This document shows positions 11,093 through 19,560 of a stretch of DNA of 64,000 nt, in pieces. The position numbers and the translations under genes were made by a program. Under the pieces are notes generated by a model that saw nothing but the letters and a program-made list of their open reading frames with translations, ran no database searches and had not been told where the DNA came from. This stretch comes from Alphaproteobacteria bacterium (GTDB lineage Bacteria > Pseudomonadota > Alphaproteobacteria > DSM-16000 > Inquilinaceae), in assembly GCA_028284045.1 (NCBI GenBank), contig JANQSN010000025.1, positions 1 to 64,000 of the forward strand, in the 5' to 3' direction. Positions within the stretch are counted from its first letter, which is position 1, and each line of letters starts with the position of its first letter.

Positions 11093-12250
11093 TCAGTAAT
11101 CGATCCGGGAGACCCGGTTGCCGGGATGGCGTTCGACGCGGCCGGCCAGCTCCAGCTCCAGCAGCGCGGCCAGCACCACGGCGGCAGACAATTGGCAGCC
11201 GCGCACCACTTCGTCAACGGGGGTCGGGGTGGCATTCAGACCTTGCCAGATCCGCTCGCGCGCCCGGTCGATCTCGTCGTCGCTGACCGGGGTGGTGGGG
11301 CCGTCGGCGAACGGATCGCGCGCCGGCTCGCCGACCGTCGGCCCTGCCGATCCGGTGATCGCCTCCAGCACGTCGCGGACCGTTTGGACCAGGGTGGCGC
11401 CCTGGCGGATCAGGCCGTTGGCGCCTTGCGCGCGGGGGTCGAGCGGCGAGCCGGGGATCGCCAGCACCTCGCGCCCCTGGTCGGCGGCCAGCCGTGCGGT
11501 GATCAGCGAGCCCGACCGGCGCGCCGCCTCCACCACCACGACGGCGCGGGCCAGGCCGGAGATGATGCGGTTGCGCCGCGGGAAATGCCGGGCGGTCGGC
11601 TGCATGCCCAGCGGCACTTCAGAGACCAAGAGGCCCGCCGCCGCGATGCGGCCGTGCAGGTCGGCGTTCTCCGGCGGGTAGACGACGTCGATGCCGCCGG
11701 CCTGCGCGGCGATCGTGCCGCCCGCAGGTCCGGCGAGGTCGGTGGTGGTGCCGTCCAGGGCGCCCTGATGGGCGGCGGTATCGATGCCGCGGGCGAGGCC
11801 GGAGACGACGGTGATGCCGGCCTCCGCCAGGCCACGGGCCAGCGTGGTGGCGAGCTTGCGCCCATTCAGCGAGGCGTTGCGCGCCCCGACCATGGCGACG
11901 GTGGGTCGGTGCGCCAGGTGCAGATGTCCGAGATGGGCGAGCACCGGCGGTGCATCCTCGATCGCGGCCAGCAGGGGCGGGTAGTCCGGCTCCCCCAACG
12001 CGACGAAGCCGCCGCCCAGGGTGGCCAGCCGGTCCGCCTCCGCGGCGATCGCCGCGCGGCTGGGCGGCTTCAGCGCGGATTTGCGACCGCCGCGCTGGGC
12101 CAAGAGCGGCAGGGCGGCGAGCGCCGATGCGGCATCGCCGTAGCGGCGCATCAGGTCGCGGAAGGTGATGGGGCCGACGCTGTCGGTGCGGATCAGGCGC
12201 AGCCGGTCGAGCCGCTCGTCCCGCGACAGTTCGCGCGCAGGTGGTGTCAT
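11093..12250 (-). CDS. dprA: DNA-processing protein DprA (Smf)
   Basis: Loads RecA on incoming single-stranded DNA in natural transformation; widely kept also in bacteria not known to be competent. 385 residues from the ATG at 12250. It has an N-terminal SAM-like region (RLIRTDSVGPITFRDL), the Rossmann fold with VAMVGARNAS, GLARGIDTAAHQGAL, FPRRNRIISGLA and EAARRSGSLITARLA, and a C-terminal winged-helix (DEVVRGCQLSAAVVLAALLELELAGRV). All family landmarks are present. It is first in a probable dprA-topA-rnr operon. The in-frame extension upstream overlaps the opposite-strand OmpA-like gene and is rejected. Confidence 0.94.
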   Translation of the reverse strand: MTPPARELSRDERLDRLRLIRTDSVGPITFRDLMRRYGDAASALAALPLLAQRGGRKSALKPPSRAAIAAEADRLATLGGGFVALGEPDYPPLLAAIEDAPPVLAHLGHLHLAHRPTVAMVGARNASLNGRKLATTLARGLAEAGITVVSGLARGIDTAAHQGALDGTTTDLAGPAGGTIAAQAGGIDVVYPPENADLHGRIAAAGLLVSEVPLGMQPTARHFPRRNRIISGLARAVVVVEAARRSGSLITARLAADQGREVLAIPGSPLDPRAQGANGLIRQGATLVQTVRDVLEAITGSAGPTVGEPARDPFADGPTTPVSDDEIDRARERIWQGLNATPTPVDEVVRGCQLSAAVVLAALLELELAGRVERHPGNRVSRIDY

Positions 12251-12410
12251 GGGCGCCAAGATCGCGGGCCGCGGTCCAGCCGTCAACGGCGCGCGCAGCC
12301 GAGCCGGCTGCCGTCCGTCCGCGCCGTCGCGAGCCGGTTGACAGAGCCGCTGCGGGTGAGGCCCCTTGGCCGCCCACGGGCGGGGGCCATTCTCGAATGG
12401 GAGACTGAAA

Positions 12411-13052
12411 ATGCTGTACCGCATGATCGTCTTGGGATGCGCGGCCGCGTTCGTCGCGGGCTGCCAGACAGGACCCGGCGTGAATACCGCCATCGGCGCC
12501 GGCGGCGGCGCTGCCGCGGGGGCGGGTATCGGCCTGCTGACCGCCGATTCCGGCGACGGCGTCGACCAGCGCCAGCGGGCCTTGATCGGCGCCGGCATCG
12601 GCGCGCTGGCCGGCGGCGCCGTCGGCCTGTTCCTCGACCAGCAGGAGCAGCAGCTCAACCAGGAGCTGGCCGGGACCGGCGTTTCGGTGGAGCGCGAAGG
12701 CGATGCGCTGAACGTGATCTTCCCCGATGTGACGTTCCAGACCGGGTCCAGCGAGATCACGCCGCAATTCTATGAGTCGCTGAACGCGGTGGCGGGGACG
12801 CTGATCGACTATCCGGAGTCGCTGATCAACGTCTACGGCCACACCGACAATGTCGGGTCGCGCGCGTTCAATCAGGGCCTGTCGGAGGACCGCGCCCGCG
12901 CCGTCGCCACCTATCTGCGCGCCCAGGGCGTTCAGCCGCAGCGGGTGCTGACCCAGGGCTTCGGCGAGGATCTGCCGCGGGCCAGCAACGCCACCGAATC
13001 GGGCCGCGCCCAGAACCGCCGGGTCGAGATCGAGATCGTGCCGATCACCTGA
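12411..13052 (+). CDS. OmpA-family lipoprotein with glycine-zipper domain
   Basis: 213 residues from the ATG at 12411 (GGGAG about 7 nt upstream). Signal peptide with lipobox FVAGC (Cys18 lipidated), then a glycine-zipper segment (AIGAGGGAAAGAGIGLL, GAGIGALAGGAVGLFL) that may form or span a membrane helix pair, a short coiled region rich in Gln, and a C-terminal OmpA/MotB peptidoglycan-binding domain (VTFQTGSSEI, NVYGHTDNVGS, NQGLSEDRARAVATYL, GRAQNRRVEIEI). It should sit in the outer membrane and contact peptidoglycan, like the YiaD group. It is encoded alone between dprA and the convergent plsY-like gene. Confidence 0.9.
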   Translation: MLYRMIVLGCAAAFVAGCQTGPGVNTAIGAGGGAAAGAGIGLLTADSGDGVDQRQRALIGAGIGALAGGAVGLFLDQQEQQLNQELAGTGVSVEREGDALNVIFPDVTFQTGSSEITPQFYESLNAVAGTLIDYPESLINVYGHTDNVGSRAFNQGLSEDRARAVATYLRAQGVQPQRVLTQGFGEDLPRASNATESGRAQNRRVEIEIVPIT

Positions 13053-13068
13053 CCGGCGCGCGTCCGGG

Positions 13069-13644
13069 TCACCGCCGCCCCCGATCGGGCGGCGGTGGGC
13101 CGAGGCGGGGCTCGGTGCCGGCGAGCAACCGGCGAACCGCCCCGGCGTGGTGGACCCACACGATGGCCGTCAGGAAGACCGCGAACTCGAAGACCTGCAG
13201 GCTCGACGCGAAGCTGTCCCACAGCCGGACATCGCGCAGGACCCAAGCGGCGAGGCACGCGGCAGCGGCGGCGGTCAGAGAGGCGACGGCGGCGATCCGA
13301 CAGGCCGCGGCGGCGGCGAGCCAGGTCAGCGCGGCCAGCAAGGCGACGATCGGCGCGATCACCACAAGCGCGCCGAAGGCCGGCGCGGTGGGGTTGCCGC
13401 CGCGCCAGGGCCGCCACAGTGGAAAGCTCTGGCCGAGCACCGCGCCGCCGCCCGCCAGCACCGCGAAGTCGGTGCCGAACCACCCCGCCCCCAGCGCCGC
13501 CAGCGCGCCCTTGGCGCCGTCCGGCAGCCAAGCGGGCACCGGCCCCTTGAGCCGGCCGACCGGGATCGAGCCCAGGAGGTAGCCCAAGAGCGCCGCCGCG
13601 TAGAACGGCCAGGTGAAGCTGAAGTCCCCGAGCGGATCGGGCAT
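13069..13644 (-). CDS. PlsY-like membrane protein, degenerate
   Basis: 191 residues, hydrophobic, about five transmembrane segments. The position (6 bp after pyrC, before dprA) and pieces of sequence (LLGYLLGSIPVGRL, DGAKGALAAL, LGQSFPLWRPWRGG) match glycerol-3-phosphate acyltransferase PlsY. However, the GSGNxGATN segment that should follow GSIP is missing, apparently by a deletion of about 30 residues. The GGKG motif reads GGNP, and the conserved His before FP reads Gln. A working acyl-phosphate acyltransferase would need those residues, so this copy is probably inactive or has another role. A second, intact PlsY or a PlsB elsewhere is expected. Confidence 0.7.
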   Translation of the reverse strand: MPDPLGDFSFTWPFYAAALLGYLLGSIPVGRLKGPVPAWLPDGAKGALAALGAGWFGTDFAVLAGGGAVLGQSFPLWRPWRGGNPTAPAFGALVVIAPIVALLAALTWLAAAAACRIAAVASLTAAAAACLAAWVLRDVRLWDSFASSLQVFEFAVFLTAIVWVHHAGAVRRLLAGTEPRLGPPPPDRGRR

Positions 13645-13650
13645 GGCCGA

Positions 13651-14952
13651 TCAGGCGGCGATGTCGTCGGCGAATACCGTGCGGCCGTCGACCACCGTCC
13701 GCCGCGCCCGGCCCTGGACCATGCGGCCGTCGAACGGGCTGTTCTTCGACTTGCTGGACAGCGCCTCTGCATCGACGATCCAGCCGATATCCGGATCGAA
13801 CAGGACGAGGTCCGCCGGTGCACCCGGGGCGAGACGCCCCAAGGGCAGCCGCAGTAGGTCCGCCGGGCGGCAGGTCACCAGCGCCAGCAGCCGCGCCATG
13901 TCGAGATGGCCGTTGTGCACCAGCTCCAGCGCCATCGGCAGCAGCGTTTCCACGCCGATGCCGCCGGGTTCGGCGATGGCGAAGGGCACCCGTTTGCTTT
14001 CCTGGTCCTGCGGCTGGTGGTCGCTGGCGATGGCGTCGATGGTGCCGTCCACCAGGCCGGCCACCACCGCCTCGCGGTCGGCCTGGCCGCGCAGCGGCGG
14101 CGACAGCTTGGCGAAGGTGCGATAGGCGCCGATATCGGCCTCGGTCAGCGCGAAGTAGGGCGGCGCGGTGTCGCAGGTGACGGGCAGGCCGCGCCGCTTG
14201 GCCTGGCGCAGGACCTCGATGGTCTCCGCCGTGGAGACATGGGCGACGTGGTAGCGTGCGCCCGTCGCGGCGACCAGGCGGAGGTCGCGCTCCACCAGGA
14301 TCACCTCCGCCTCGCGCGGGATCGGCGGCAGGCCGAGCCGCGTCGCCATGGCGCCGGCCGTCGCCGCGCCGCCCCGAACCAGCGCCGGGTCCTCGGGATG
14401 CTGGATCAGCAACAGGTCGAAGGCGCTGGCGTAGCCCAGCGCGCGGCGCATCACCAGGCTGTCTGCGACGGCGCGGCGGCCGTCGGTAAAGGCGACCGCG
14501 CCGGCCTCGGCCAGGAGACCCAGCTCCGCCAGCTCCGCGCCCGCGCAGCCGCGGGTGATCGCCGCGCAGGCGAAGATCTTGGTGCTGCGGATCTCCCGCG
14601 CGCGACGGGCGACGAATTCCAGCGCCGGCTCGCCGTCGATGGCGGGGTCGGTGTCGGGCAGGCAGGCCAGCGCCGTCACGCCGCCGGCCGCCGCCGCCTC
14701 GCTGACGCTTGCGATGGTCTCCTTGTGGTCCTCGCCGGGCTCGCCGATCTTCACCCGCATGTCGATCAGGCCGGGGGCGAGCACCAGGCCGCCGCAATCG
14801 ATCACCGTTTCGGCGTCCGGCACGCCGTCGGCGAACAGGCGGGGCCCGAGATCGGCGATCCGCGCATCCTCCGTCAGCAGACCGCCGGGGGCGTCCAAGC
14901 CGCTGGCCGGATCGACGATCCGGGCGTTGACATAGGCGACGCGGCGGCTCAT
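13651..14952 (-). CDS. pyrC: Dihydroorotase homologue without the HxH metal motif (PyrC'/PyrX type)
   Basis: 433 residues from the ATG at 14952, overlapping the pyrB stop by 4 bp (ATGA). It is clearly of the amidohydrolase/dihydroorotase fold: [26 protein letters not shown] near residue 60, then [31 protein letters not shown] and ASDHQPQ. The zinc-binding HxH after GLID reads MRVK, so two metal ligands are lost. This is the hallmark of the non-catalytic homologues that form dodecamers with aspartate transcarbamoylase in Pseudomonas and many alphaproteobacteria. I infer a structural partner of PyrB, with a true dihydroorotase encoded elsewhere. Confidence 0.88.
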   Translation of the reverse strand: MSRRVAYVNARIVDPASGLDAPGGLLTEDARIADLGPRLFADGVPDAETVIDCGGLVLAPGLIDMRVKIGEPGEDHKETIASVSEAAAAGGVTALACLPDTDPAIDGEPALEFVARRAREIRSTKIFACAAITRGCAGAELAELGLLAEAGAVAFTDGRRAVADSLVMRRALGYASAFDLLLIQHPEDPALVRGGAATAGAMATRLGLPPIPREAEVILVERDLRLVAATGARYHVAHVSTAETIEVLRQAKRRGLPVTCDTAPPYFALTEADIGAYRTFAKLSPPLRGQADREAVVAGLVDGTIDAIASDHQPQDQESKRVPFAIAEPGGIGVETLLPMALELVHNGHLDMARLLALVTCRPADLLRLPLGRLAPGAPADLVLFDPDIGWIVDAEALSSKSKNSPFDGRMVQGRARRTVVDGRTVFADDIAA

Positions 14953-15962
14953 CGCCCGGCCTCTCCGGCGAGCGGCGAGGGTGCCGCCGCGCCCGCCGTG
15001 TCGGCGTCGGGGTCGTCGGCGGGCGGCGTCAGCAGGTCCAGGCAGGCCATGCGCACCGCCACGCCCAGCTCGACCTGGTCGAGGATGACCGACCGGTTGA
15101 TGTCGTCGGCCAGGGTTGTGTCGATCTCCACCCCGCGGTTCATCGGGCCGGGATGCATGATCAGGGCGTCGGGCCGCGCCACCGCCAGCTTGTCGGCGTC
15201 GAGGCCGAAGAAGTGGTTGTACTCCCGCACCGAGGGGACGAGCCGGCCGCTCATCCGCTCGATCTGCAGGCGCAGCATCATGACGATGTCGGCATCGGCC
15301 AGGCCCTGCTTCATGTCGGTATAGGCGGTCACGCCCAGCTCTTCGACCGCCGCGGGCAGCAGGGTCGGCGGGGCGACGACGCGGACCCGCGCGCCCATGA
15401 TGTTGAGCAGATGAATGTTGGAGCGGGCGACCCGGCTGTGCTGGATGTCGCCGCAGATCGCCACCGTCAGGCCGTCCAACCGGCCGATCCGCCGGCGGAT
15501 GGTCAGCGCGTCCAACAGCGCCTGGGTGGGATGCTCGTGGGTGCCGTCGCCGGCATTGATGACCGCGCAATTGACCTTCTGCGACAACAGGTCGACCGCG
15601 CCGCTGTCCGGGTGGCGCACCACCAGGATATGCGGGCGCATGGCGTTCAGCGTCATCGCGGTGTCGAGCAGCGTCTCGCCCTTGCGCACGCTGCTGGTGG
15701 CGACGGACATGTTGATGACGTCGCCGCCCAGGCGCTTGCCCGCCAGCTCGAACGACGTGCGGGTGCGCGTCGAGGTCTCGAAGAACAGATTGACGACGGT
15801 CCGCCCGCGCAGCCGCGACAGCTTTGGCATGGCGCGGCGGTTGACCGCGACATAGCCGTCGGCGAGGTCGAGGATGCGGACGATCTCCGCCCCGCTCAGC
15901 GTCTCGATGCCGAGCAGGTGGCGGTGCGGCAGGGGGGCGGGGCCGGAGGGATCGACGGTCAT
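14949..15962 (-). CDS. pyrB: Aspartate carbamoyltransferase catalytic chain
   Basis: Second step of pyrimidine synthesis: carbamoyl phosphate plus aspartate to carbamoyl-aspartate. 337 residues. The carbamoyl-phosphate loop [13 protein letters not shown] (about 60-72), [17 protein letters not shown], the His-containing [28 protein letters not shown] and the C-terminal [11 protein letters not shown] are all intact. The C-terminus has an extra Ala/Pro/Asp-rich tail of about 25 residues. Gene order pyrB-pyrC'-plsY with 4-bp and 6-bp junctions indicates one operon. About 115 bp upstream, with no gene, separate it from the ABC transporter genes and must hold its promoter. Confidence 0.96.
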   Translation of the reverse strand: MTVDPSGPAPLPHRHLLGIETLSGAEIVRILDLADGYVAVNRRAMPKLSRLRGRTVVNLFFETSTRTRTSFELAGKRLGGDVINMSVATSSVRKGETLLDTAMTLNAMRPHILVVRHPDSGAVDLLSQKVNCAVINAGDGTHEHPTQALLDALTIRRRIGRLDGLTVAICGDIQHSRVARSNIHLLNIMGARVRVVAPPTLLPAAVEELGVTAYTDMKQGLADADIVMMLRLQIERMSGRLVPSVREYNHFFGLDADKLAVARPDALIMHPGPMNRGVEIDTTLADDINRSVILDQVELGVAVRMACLDLLTPPADDPDADTAGAAAPSPLAGEAGR

Positions 15963-16077
15963 GTCGAGGCGCGACTATAGGGCGATCGGTGCCGGTGGGC
16001 CATGGGGTCCGGCCAGGAACTGATGGGTCCCCGCATGCGCGCGACGGGGACCGTTCGAAACGCGGGGTCCGGCGTCG

Positions 16078-16857
16078 TCAGCCGGCATCCTTGCGGCCGG
16101 CAAGCGGTGGCGCGAAGGGTAGGGGCAGAACGTTTTCCAGCAGCGAACGGGTGCGGTCGTTGGTGGAGCGGTCGAGCACGTCGTCGACCGTACCCGTCTC
16201 CACCACCCGTCCGGCGTCGAGCACGACGACCCGGTGGCAGATGTCGCGAACGACGGCGAAGTCGTGGGTGATGACAAGATAGCTCAACCGCGTGGCCCGA
16301 TGGAGATCGTGCAGCATCTTCAAAATCTGCGCTTGCACCGACACGTCGAGCGCGGAGAGCGGCTCGTCGAGCACCAGGAGCTTCGGTTCCGGGGCGAGGG
16401 CGCGGGCGACGCAGAGGCGTTGGCATTGCCCGGTGCTGAGTTCGTGCGGATACCGGGCCAGCAGGTCGGGCGACAGCGAGACCTGCCGTAGCAGCGCCTC
16501 CAGCCGCGCAGCACGATCCTCCCGTCCGGCGCGTGGATACCAGTTGTCGAGCGGCTCGGACAGGATCCGCCGCACCGTCCAGCGCGGGTTGATGCTCGAC
16601 CGCGGGTCCTGGAACACGGTCTGGATCTCGCGTCGCGCCAGCCGCCGCACGGCGCGGTCGGCGAGCGGCCGGCCCTCCCACCGGATGGTGCCGCGATCGG
16701 GGCGCTCAAGGCCCAGGATGCTCCGGGCGATCGTGCTCTTGCCCGAGCCCGACACGCCGACGAGGCCGACGATGTCGGCGGCGCCGACCGCGAAGGAGAC
16801 GTCCGAGATCGCGTGCTGGCCGTTGAAGGCCTTCGTGACGCCTTGGAGGGACAGCAT
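16078..16857 (-). CDS. Peptide/nickel-type ABC transporter ATPase (DppF/NikE-like)
   Basis: 259 residues. Walker A GVSGSGKST (about 35-43), Q-loop FQDPRSSINPRWTV, signature LSTGQCQRL, Walker B LLVLDEPLSALD and switch His in ITHDF. The signature motif normally reads LSGGQ; here the second position is Thr and a Cys follows the Gln. The SSINPRW stretch after the Q-loop is typical of oligopeptide/nickel importers, so this is the second ATPase of the system. It is last in a four-gene minus-strand operon, 3 bp after the permease-ATPase fusion, under the cobalamin riboswitch at 21.5 kb. Probably energises uptake of cobalt, nickel or a chelate of them. Confidence 0.88.
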   Translation of the reverse strand: MLSLQGVTKAFNGQHAISDVSFAVGAADIVGLVGVSGSGKSTIARSILGLERPDRGTIRWEGRPLADRAVRRLARREIQTVFQDPRSSINPRWTVRRILSEPLDNWYPRAGREDRAARLEALLRQVSLSPDLLARYPHELSTGQCQRLCVARALAPEPKLLVLDEPLSALDVSVQAQILKMLHDLHRATRLSYLVITHDFAVVRDICHRVVVLDAGRVVETGTVDDVLDRSTNDRTRSLLENVLPLPFAPPLAGRKDAG

Positions 16858-16860
16858 CGC

Positions 16861-18597
16861 TCAGGTCCCCGTCACCCGATCCTGCAACCGCCTCTGGCCC
16901 GGGATCGCCGCCATCAGCGCGCGCGTGTAGGGCTCGCGCGGCGCGGTAAAGATCTTCTCCGTCGTTCCTTGGTCCGTCACGCGGCCCCCTTTCAGGATGG
17001 CGACGCGATCGGCCACCTGCGCCACCACGCGCAGGTCGTGCGACACGAAGAGCAGGCCAAGGCCGTATCGGCTCTGCAATTCGCGTAAGAGATCGAGAAT
17101 GCGAATCTGCGTCGAGACGTCGAGCGCGGTGGTCGGCTCGTCGGCGATCAGCAGCGAGGGCCGGTTGACGAGGCCCATGGCGATGACGACCCGCTGGCGC
17201 ATGCCGCCGGACAGTTCGTGCGGGTACTGGTCGAGGACGCGGGGCGGCAGATGGACCTCGTTCAGGACCTCTCGGACCCTGTCGTCGATGACCGTCCGGG
17301 ACGCGCCGGAATGGACGGCCATGACCTCGCCGATCTGCTCGCGGATCTTCAGCACCGGGTTCAGGGCCGAGAGCGGATCCTGGTTGACCAGGGCGACGGC
17401 GCGGCCGCGGACGTCGCGCCAGTCGTCCCAACGCCAGTCGCGCGTGTTCGCGCCGAAGAGATCCACCGAGCCGGCGGTCAGCGCCAGAGGGGACCGGGTC
17501 AGGCCGAGCGCCAGAGAGGCCAGCGTGCTCTTGCCCGATCCGCTCTCGCCGATCAGGCCCACGCATTCTCCGCGGCGGACGGTCAGGCTGACGCCATCGA
17601 GGATCCGGCGCCCGAAATAGGGCGAGCGGGGGTCCGTCACGTCGACCGTCACGCCGTCGAACGCGACAAGCGGATGCCCCGTCCCGACGGTGGGTTCGGC
17701 GGCGGCATCGGGCAACCCGCGCCGCCGGCCGACGCGCAGCCAGTCGCGGGGGCCGTGGACCGGGCGGCCCTCCGTGCTGTCGCGCACCACGTCGGCAAAG
17801 TAGTTCGCGGCGAGAACGACGATGAAGATGGCAGCGCCCGGCGCCAGCACCAGCCAGGGCGCAAGCTCCATCATCGCCCGGCCCTCGTTCAGCATCGCGC
17901 CCCACTCGGGCTGCGGCGGTGCGACCCCGAGACCCAGGAAGGACAGGGCGGAGATGGAGAGGATCAGGTTGCCGAGATCGAGCATGGCGAGCACGAGGAT
18001 CGGCCCGATCAGGTTGAGGGCGACGTGGTGGACCAGCACCTTCCAGGCCGGCGTGCCCATGGTGCGGGCGGCCAGGACGTAGCCCTCCTGCCGGATCTGC
18101 AGAGTGAAGGCCCGGATGATCCGGGCATAAGGCGGCCAGGCGACGGCGGAGACGGCGATGATCAGCGGGACCATGCCGCCGCCCATCAGCGCCGCGACGG
18201 CGATCGCGAGGACGAGGCGCGGAAACGCCAGAAGCACGTCGATCACCTTGGTGAGCACGATGTCGACGGCGCCGCCGAAATAGCCCGCGGCGATCCCGAC
18301 AGTCACGCCGATCGCGGTGACCACGAGAACGGCAACCACGGCGATGGCGAGCGAGGCCTGCCCGCCGTACAGCAGGCGCGCGAACACGTCGCGCCCGAAA
18401 TCGTCGGTGCCGAGCGGGTGCGCCAGGCTCGGCGGCAGCAGCATGTTGGCGAAGTCGGTCTGGGTGGGGTCGGCGCTGGTGATCCACGGCGCCATCAGGC
18501 AGAGCGCGAGGAGGGTGCCGACCAGGGCGAGCAGCACCAGCCCGATCACGTCGCGGCGGAGTGCTGCGACGAGGTTCCGGGTCAGCCGCTCAGCCAT
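16861..18597 (-). CDS. Fused ABC permease-ATPase (DppC/NikC-DppD/NikD-like)
   Basis: 578 residues in one chain from the ATG at 18597, which overlaps the preceding permease gene by 8 bp. Residues 1 to about 270 are a DppC-type inner-membrane permease: N-terminal helix, LAHPLGTDDFGRDVFARLLYGG, and the EAA-like loop YVLAARTMGTPAWKVLVHHVALN. After a linker come DppD-type ATPase features: Walker A GESGSGKST, QDPLSALNPV, signature LSGGMRQR, Walker B LLIADEPTTALD, switch HDL and the C-terminal FTAPREPYTRALM. These are normally two proteins. No stop or frameshift is seen at the join. Substrate is inferred from the riboswitch, not from residues. Confidence 0.88.
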   Translation of the reverse strand: MAERLTRNLVAALRRDVIGLVLLALVGTLLALCLMAPWITSADPTQTDFANMLLPPSLAHPLGTDDFGRDVFARLLYGGQASLAIAVVAVLVVTAIGVTVGIAAGYFGGAVDIVLTKVIDVLLAFPRLVLAIAVAALMGGGMVPLIIAVSAVAWPPYARIIRAFTLQIRQEGYVLAARTMGTPAWKVLVHHVALNLIGPILVLAMLDLGNLILSISALSFLGLGVAPPQPEWGAMLNEGRAMMELAPWLVLAPGAAIFIVVLAANYFADVVRDSTEGRPVHGPRDWLRVGRRRGLPDAAAEPTVGTGHPLVAFDGVTVDVTDPRSPYFGRRILDGVSLTVRRGECVGLIGESGSGKSTLASLALGLTRSPLALTAGSVDLFGANTRDWRWDDWRDVRGRAVALVNQDPLSALNPVLKIREQIGEVMAVHSGASRTVIDDRVREVLNEVHLPPRVLDQYPHELSGGMRQRVVIAMGLVNRPSLLIADEPTTALDVSTQIRILDLLRELQSRYGLGLLFVSHDLRVVAQVADRVAILKGGRVTDQGTTEKIFTAPREPYTRALMAAIPGQRRLQDRVTGT

Positions 18598-19552
18598 GCC
18601 GCGCGTCCTCCACGCGAACCCGCGGGTCCAGGAAGCGGTAGAGGATGTCCACAAGGAAATTGAGCGTGACGAACAGCGCCGCCATGAACAGCGTGAAGCC
18701 CTGGATCACCGGATAGTCGCGGCCGCCGATCGCCTCGATCATGTAGCGGCCGACGCCGGGCCAGGCGAAGACGGTCTCCACCACGACCGCACCACCGAGC
18801 AGCCCGCCGGCCACCAGCGACGACGACGTCAGCACAGGCACGAAGGCCGGTCGCAGCGCGTGGCGGAACAACAGCCGGCCGCGGGGCAGACCCTTCGCCT
18901 CGGCCATCAGGATGTAGGGCTGTGAGAGCGTGTCCAGCAGGCTCGCCCGCAGCAGCCGCGACGTGGTGGCGGCGATACCGGTGCCGAGGGTCAGCGCCGG
19001 TAGAATAAGGCTCTCCGGCCCCTGGCGGCCGATCGCCGGCAGCCAGTCGAGCTGGATGGCGAACAGGTAGATCAGCAGGACACCGAGGAAGAAGTTCGGC
19101 AGCGACTCGCCCACCAAGCTGACCATGCGCGTGGCATGGTCAGCCGGCCGCCCGGCATAGAGCGCGCCGATGATGCCGCTCGGCAGCGCGATGGCGAACA
19201 TGACGACCAGCGCCGCGCCGGCCAGGATCAGGGTTCCCGGAATCCGCAGCACCAGTTCGCCCAGGATCGGCTGGCGGCTGCGCAGCGAAGTGCCGAGATT
19301 GCCCTGGAGGATCTCGCCGAGCCAGGCTGCGTATTGCACGGGAAGCGGGTCGGCCAGGCCAAGCTCCGCGCGTAGCTGCTCGATGTCCGCCATGGTGATT
19401 TCGGCGCTGCCCGCGCCGGGATTCGTCATGGTCAAGAGCACAGCAGTCGCGGGATCGCCCGGGATCAGCCGTAGCAGCAGGAAGACGACTACGGTGATCC
19501 CGAACAGAACCGCGACCGCTGCGGCCGCCCGCTTCAGGGCGTATCGCAGCAC
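18590..19552 (-). CDS. ABC transporter permease (DppB/NikB-like)
   Basis: 320 residues. Six membrane segments are apparent: the first at residues 10-30 (VAVLFGITVVVFLLLRLIPGDPA), then a periplasmic loop with GLADPLPVQYAAWLGEILQGNLGTSL, the typical DppB N-terminal module. The cytoplasmic EAA-like loop reads YILMAEAKGLPRGRLLFRHALR. The C-terminus FLDPRVR is also family-standard. It pairs with the permease half of the downstream fusion to form the channel. It starts 8 bp after the binding-protein gene. Confidence 0.93.
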   Translation of the reverse strand: MLRYALKRAAAAVAVLFGITVVVFLLLRLIPGDPATAVLLTMTNPGAGSAEITMADIEQLRAELGLADPLPVQYAAWLGEILQGNLGTSLRSRQPILGELVLRIPGTLILAGAALVVMFAIALPSGIIGALYAGRPADHATRMVSLVGESLPNFFLGVLLIYLFAIQLDWLPAIGRQGPESLILPALTLGTGIAATTSRLLRASLLDTLSQPYILMAEAKGLPRGRLLFRHALRPAFVPVLTSSSLVAGGLLGGAVVVETVFAWPGVGRYMIEAIGGRDYPVIQGFTLFMAALFVTLNFLVDILYRFLDPRVRVEDARHG

Positions 19553-19560
19553 GGGGGGTG

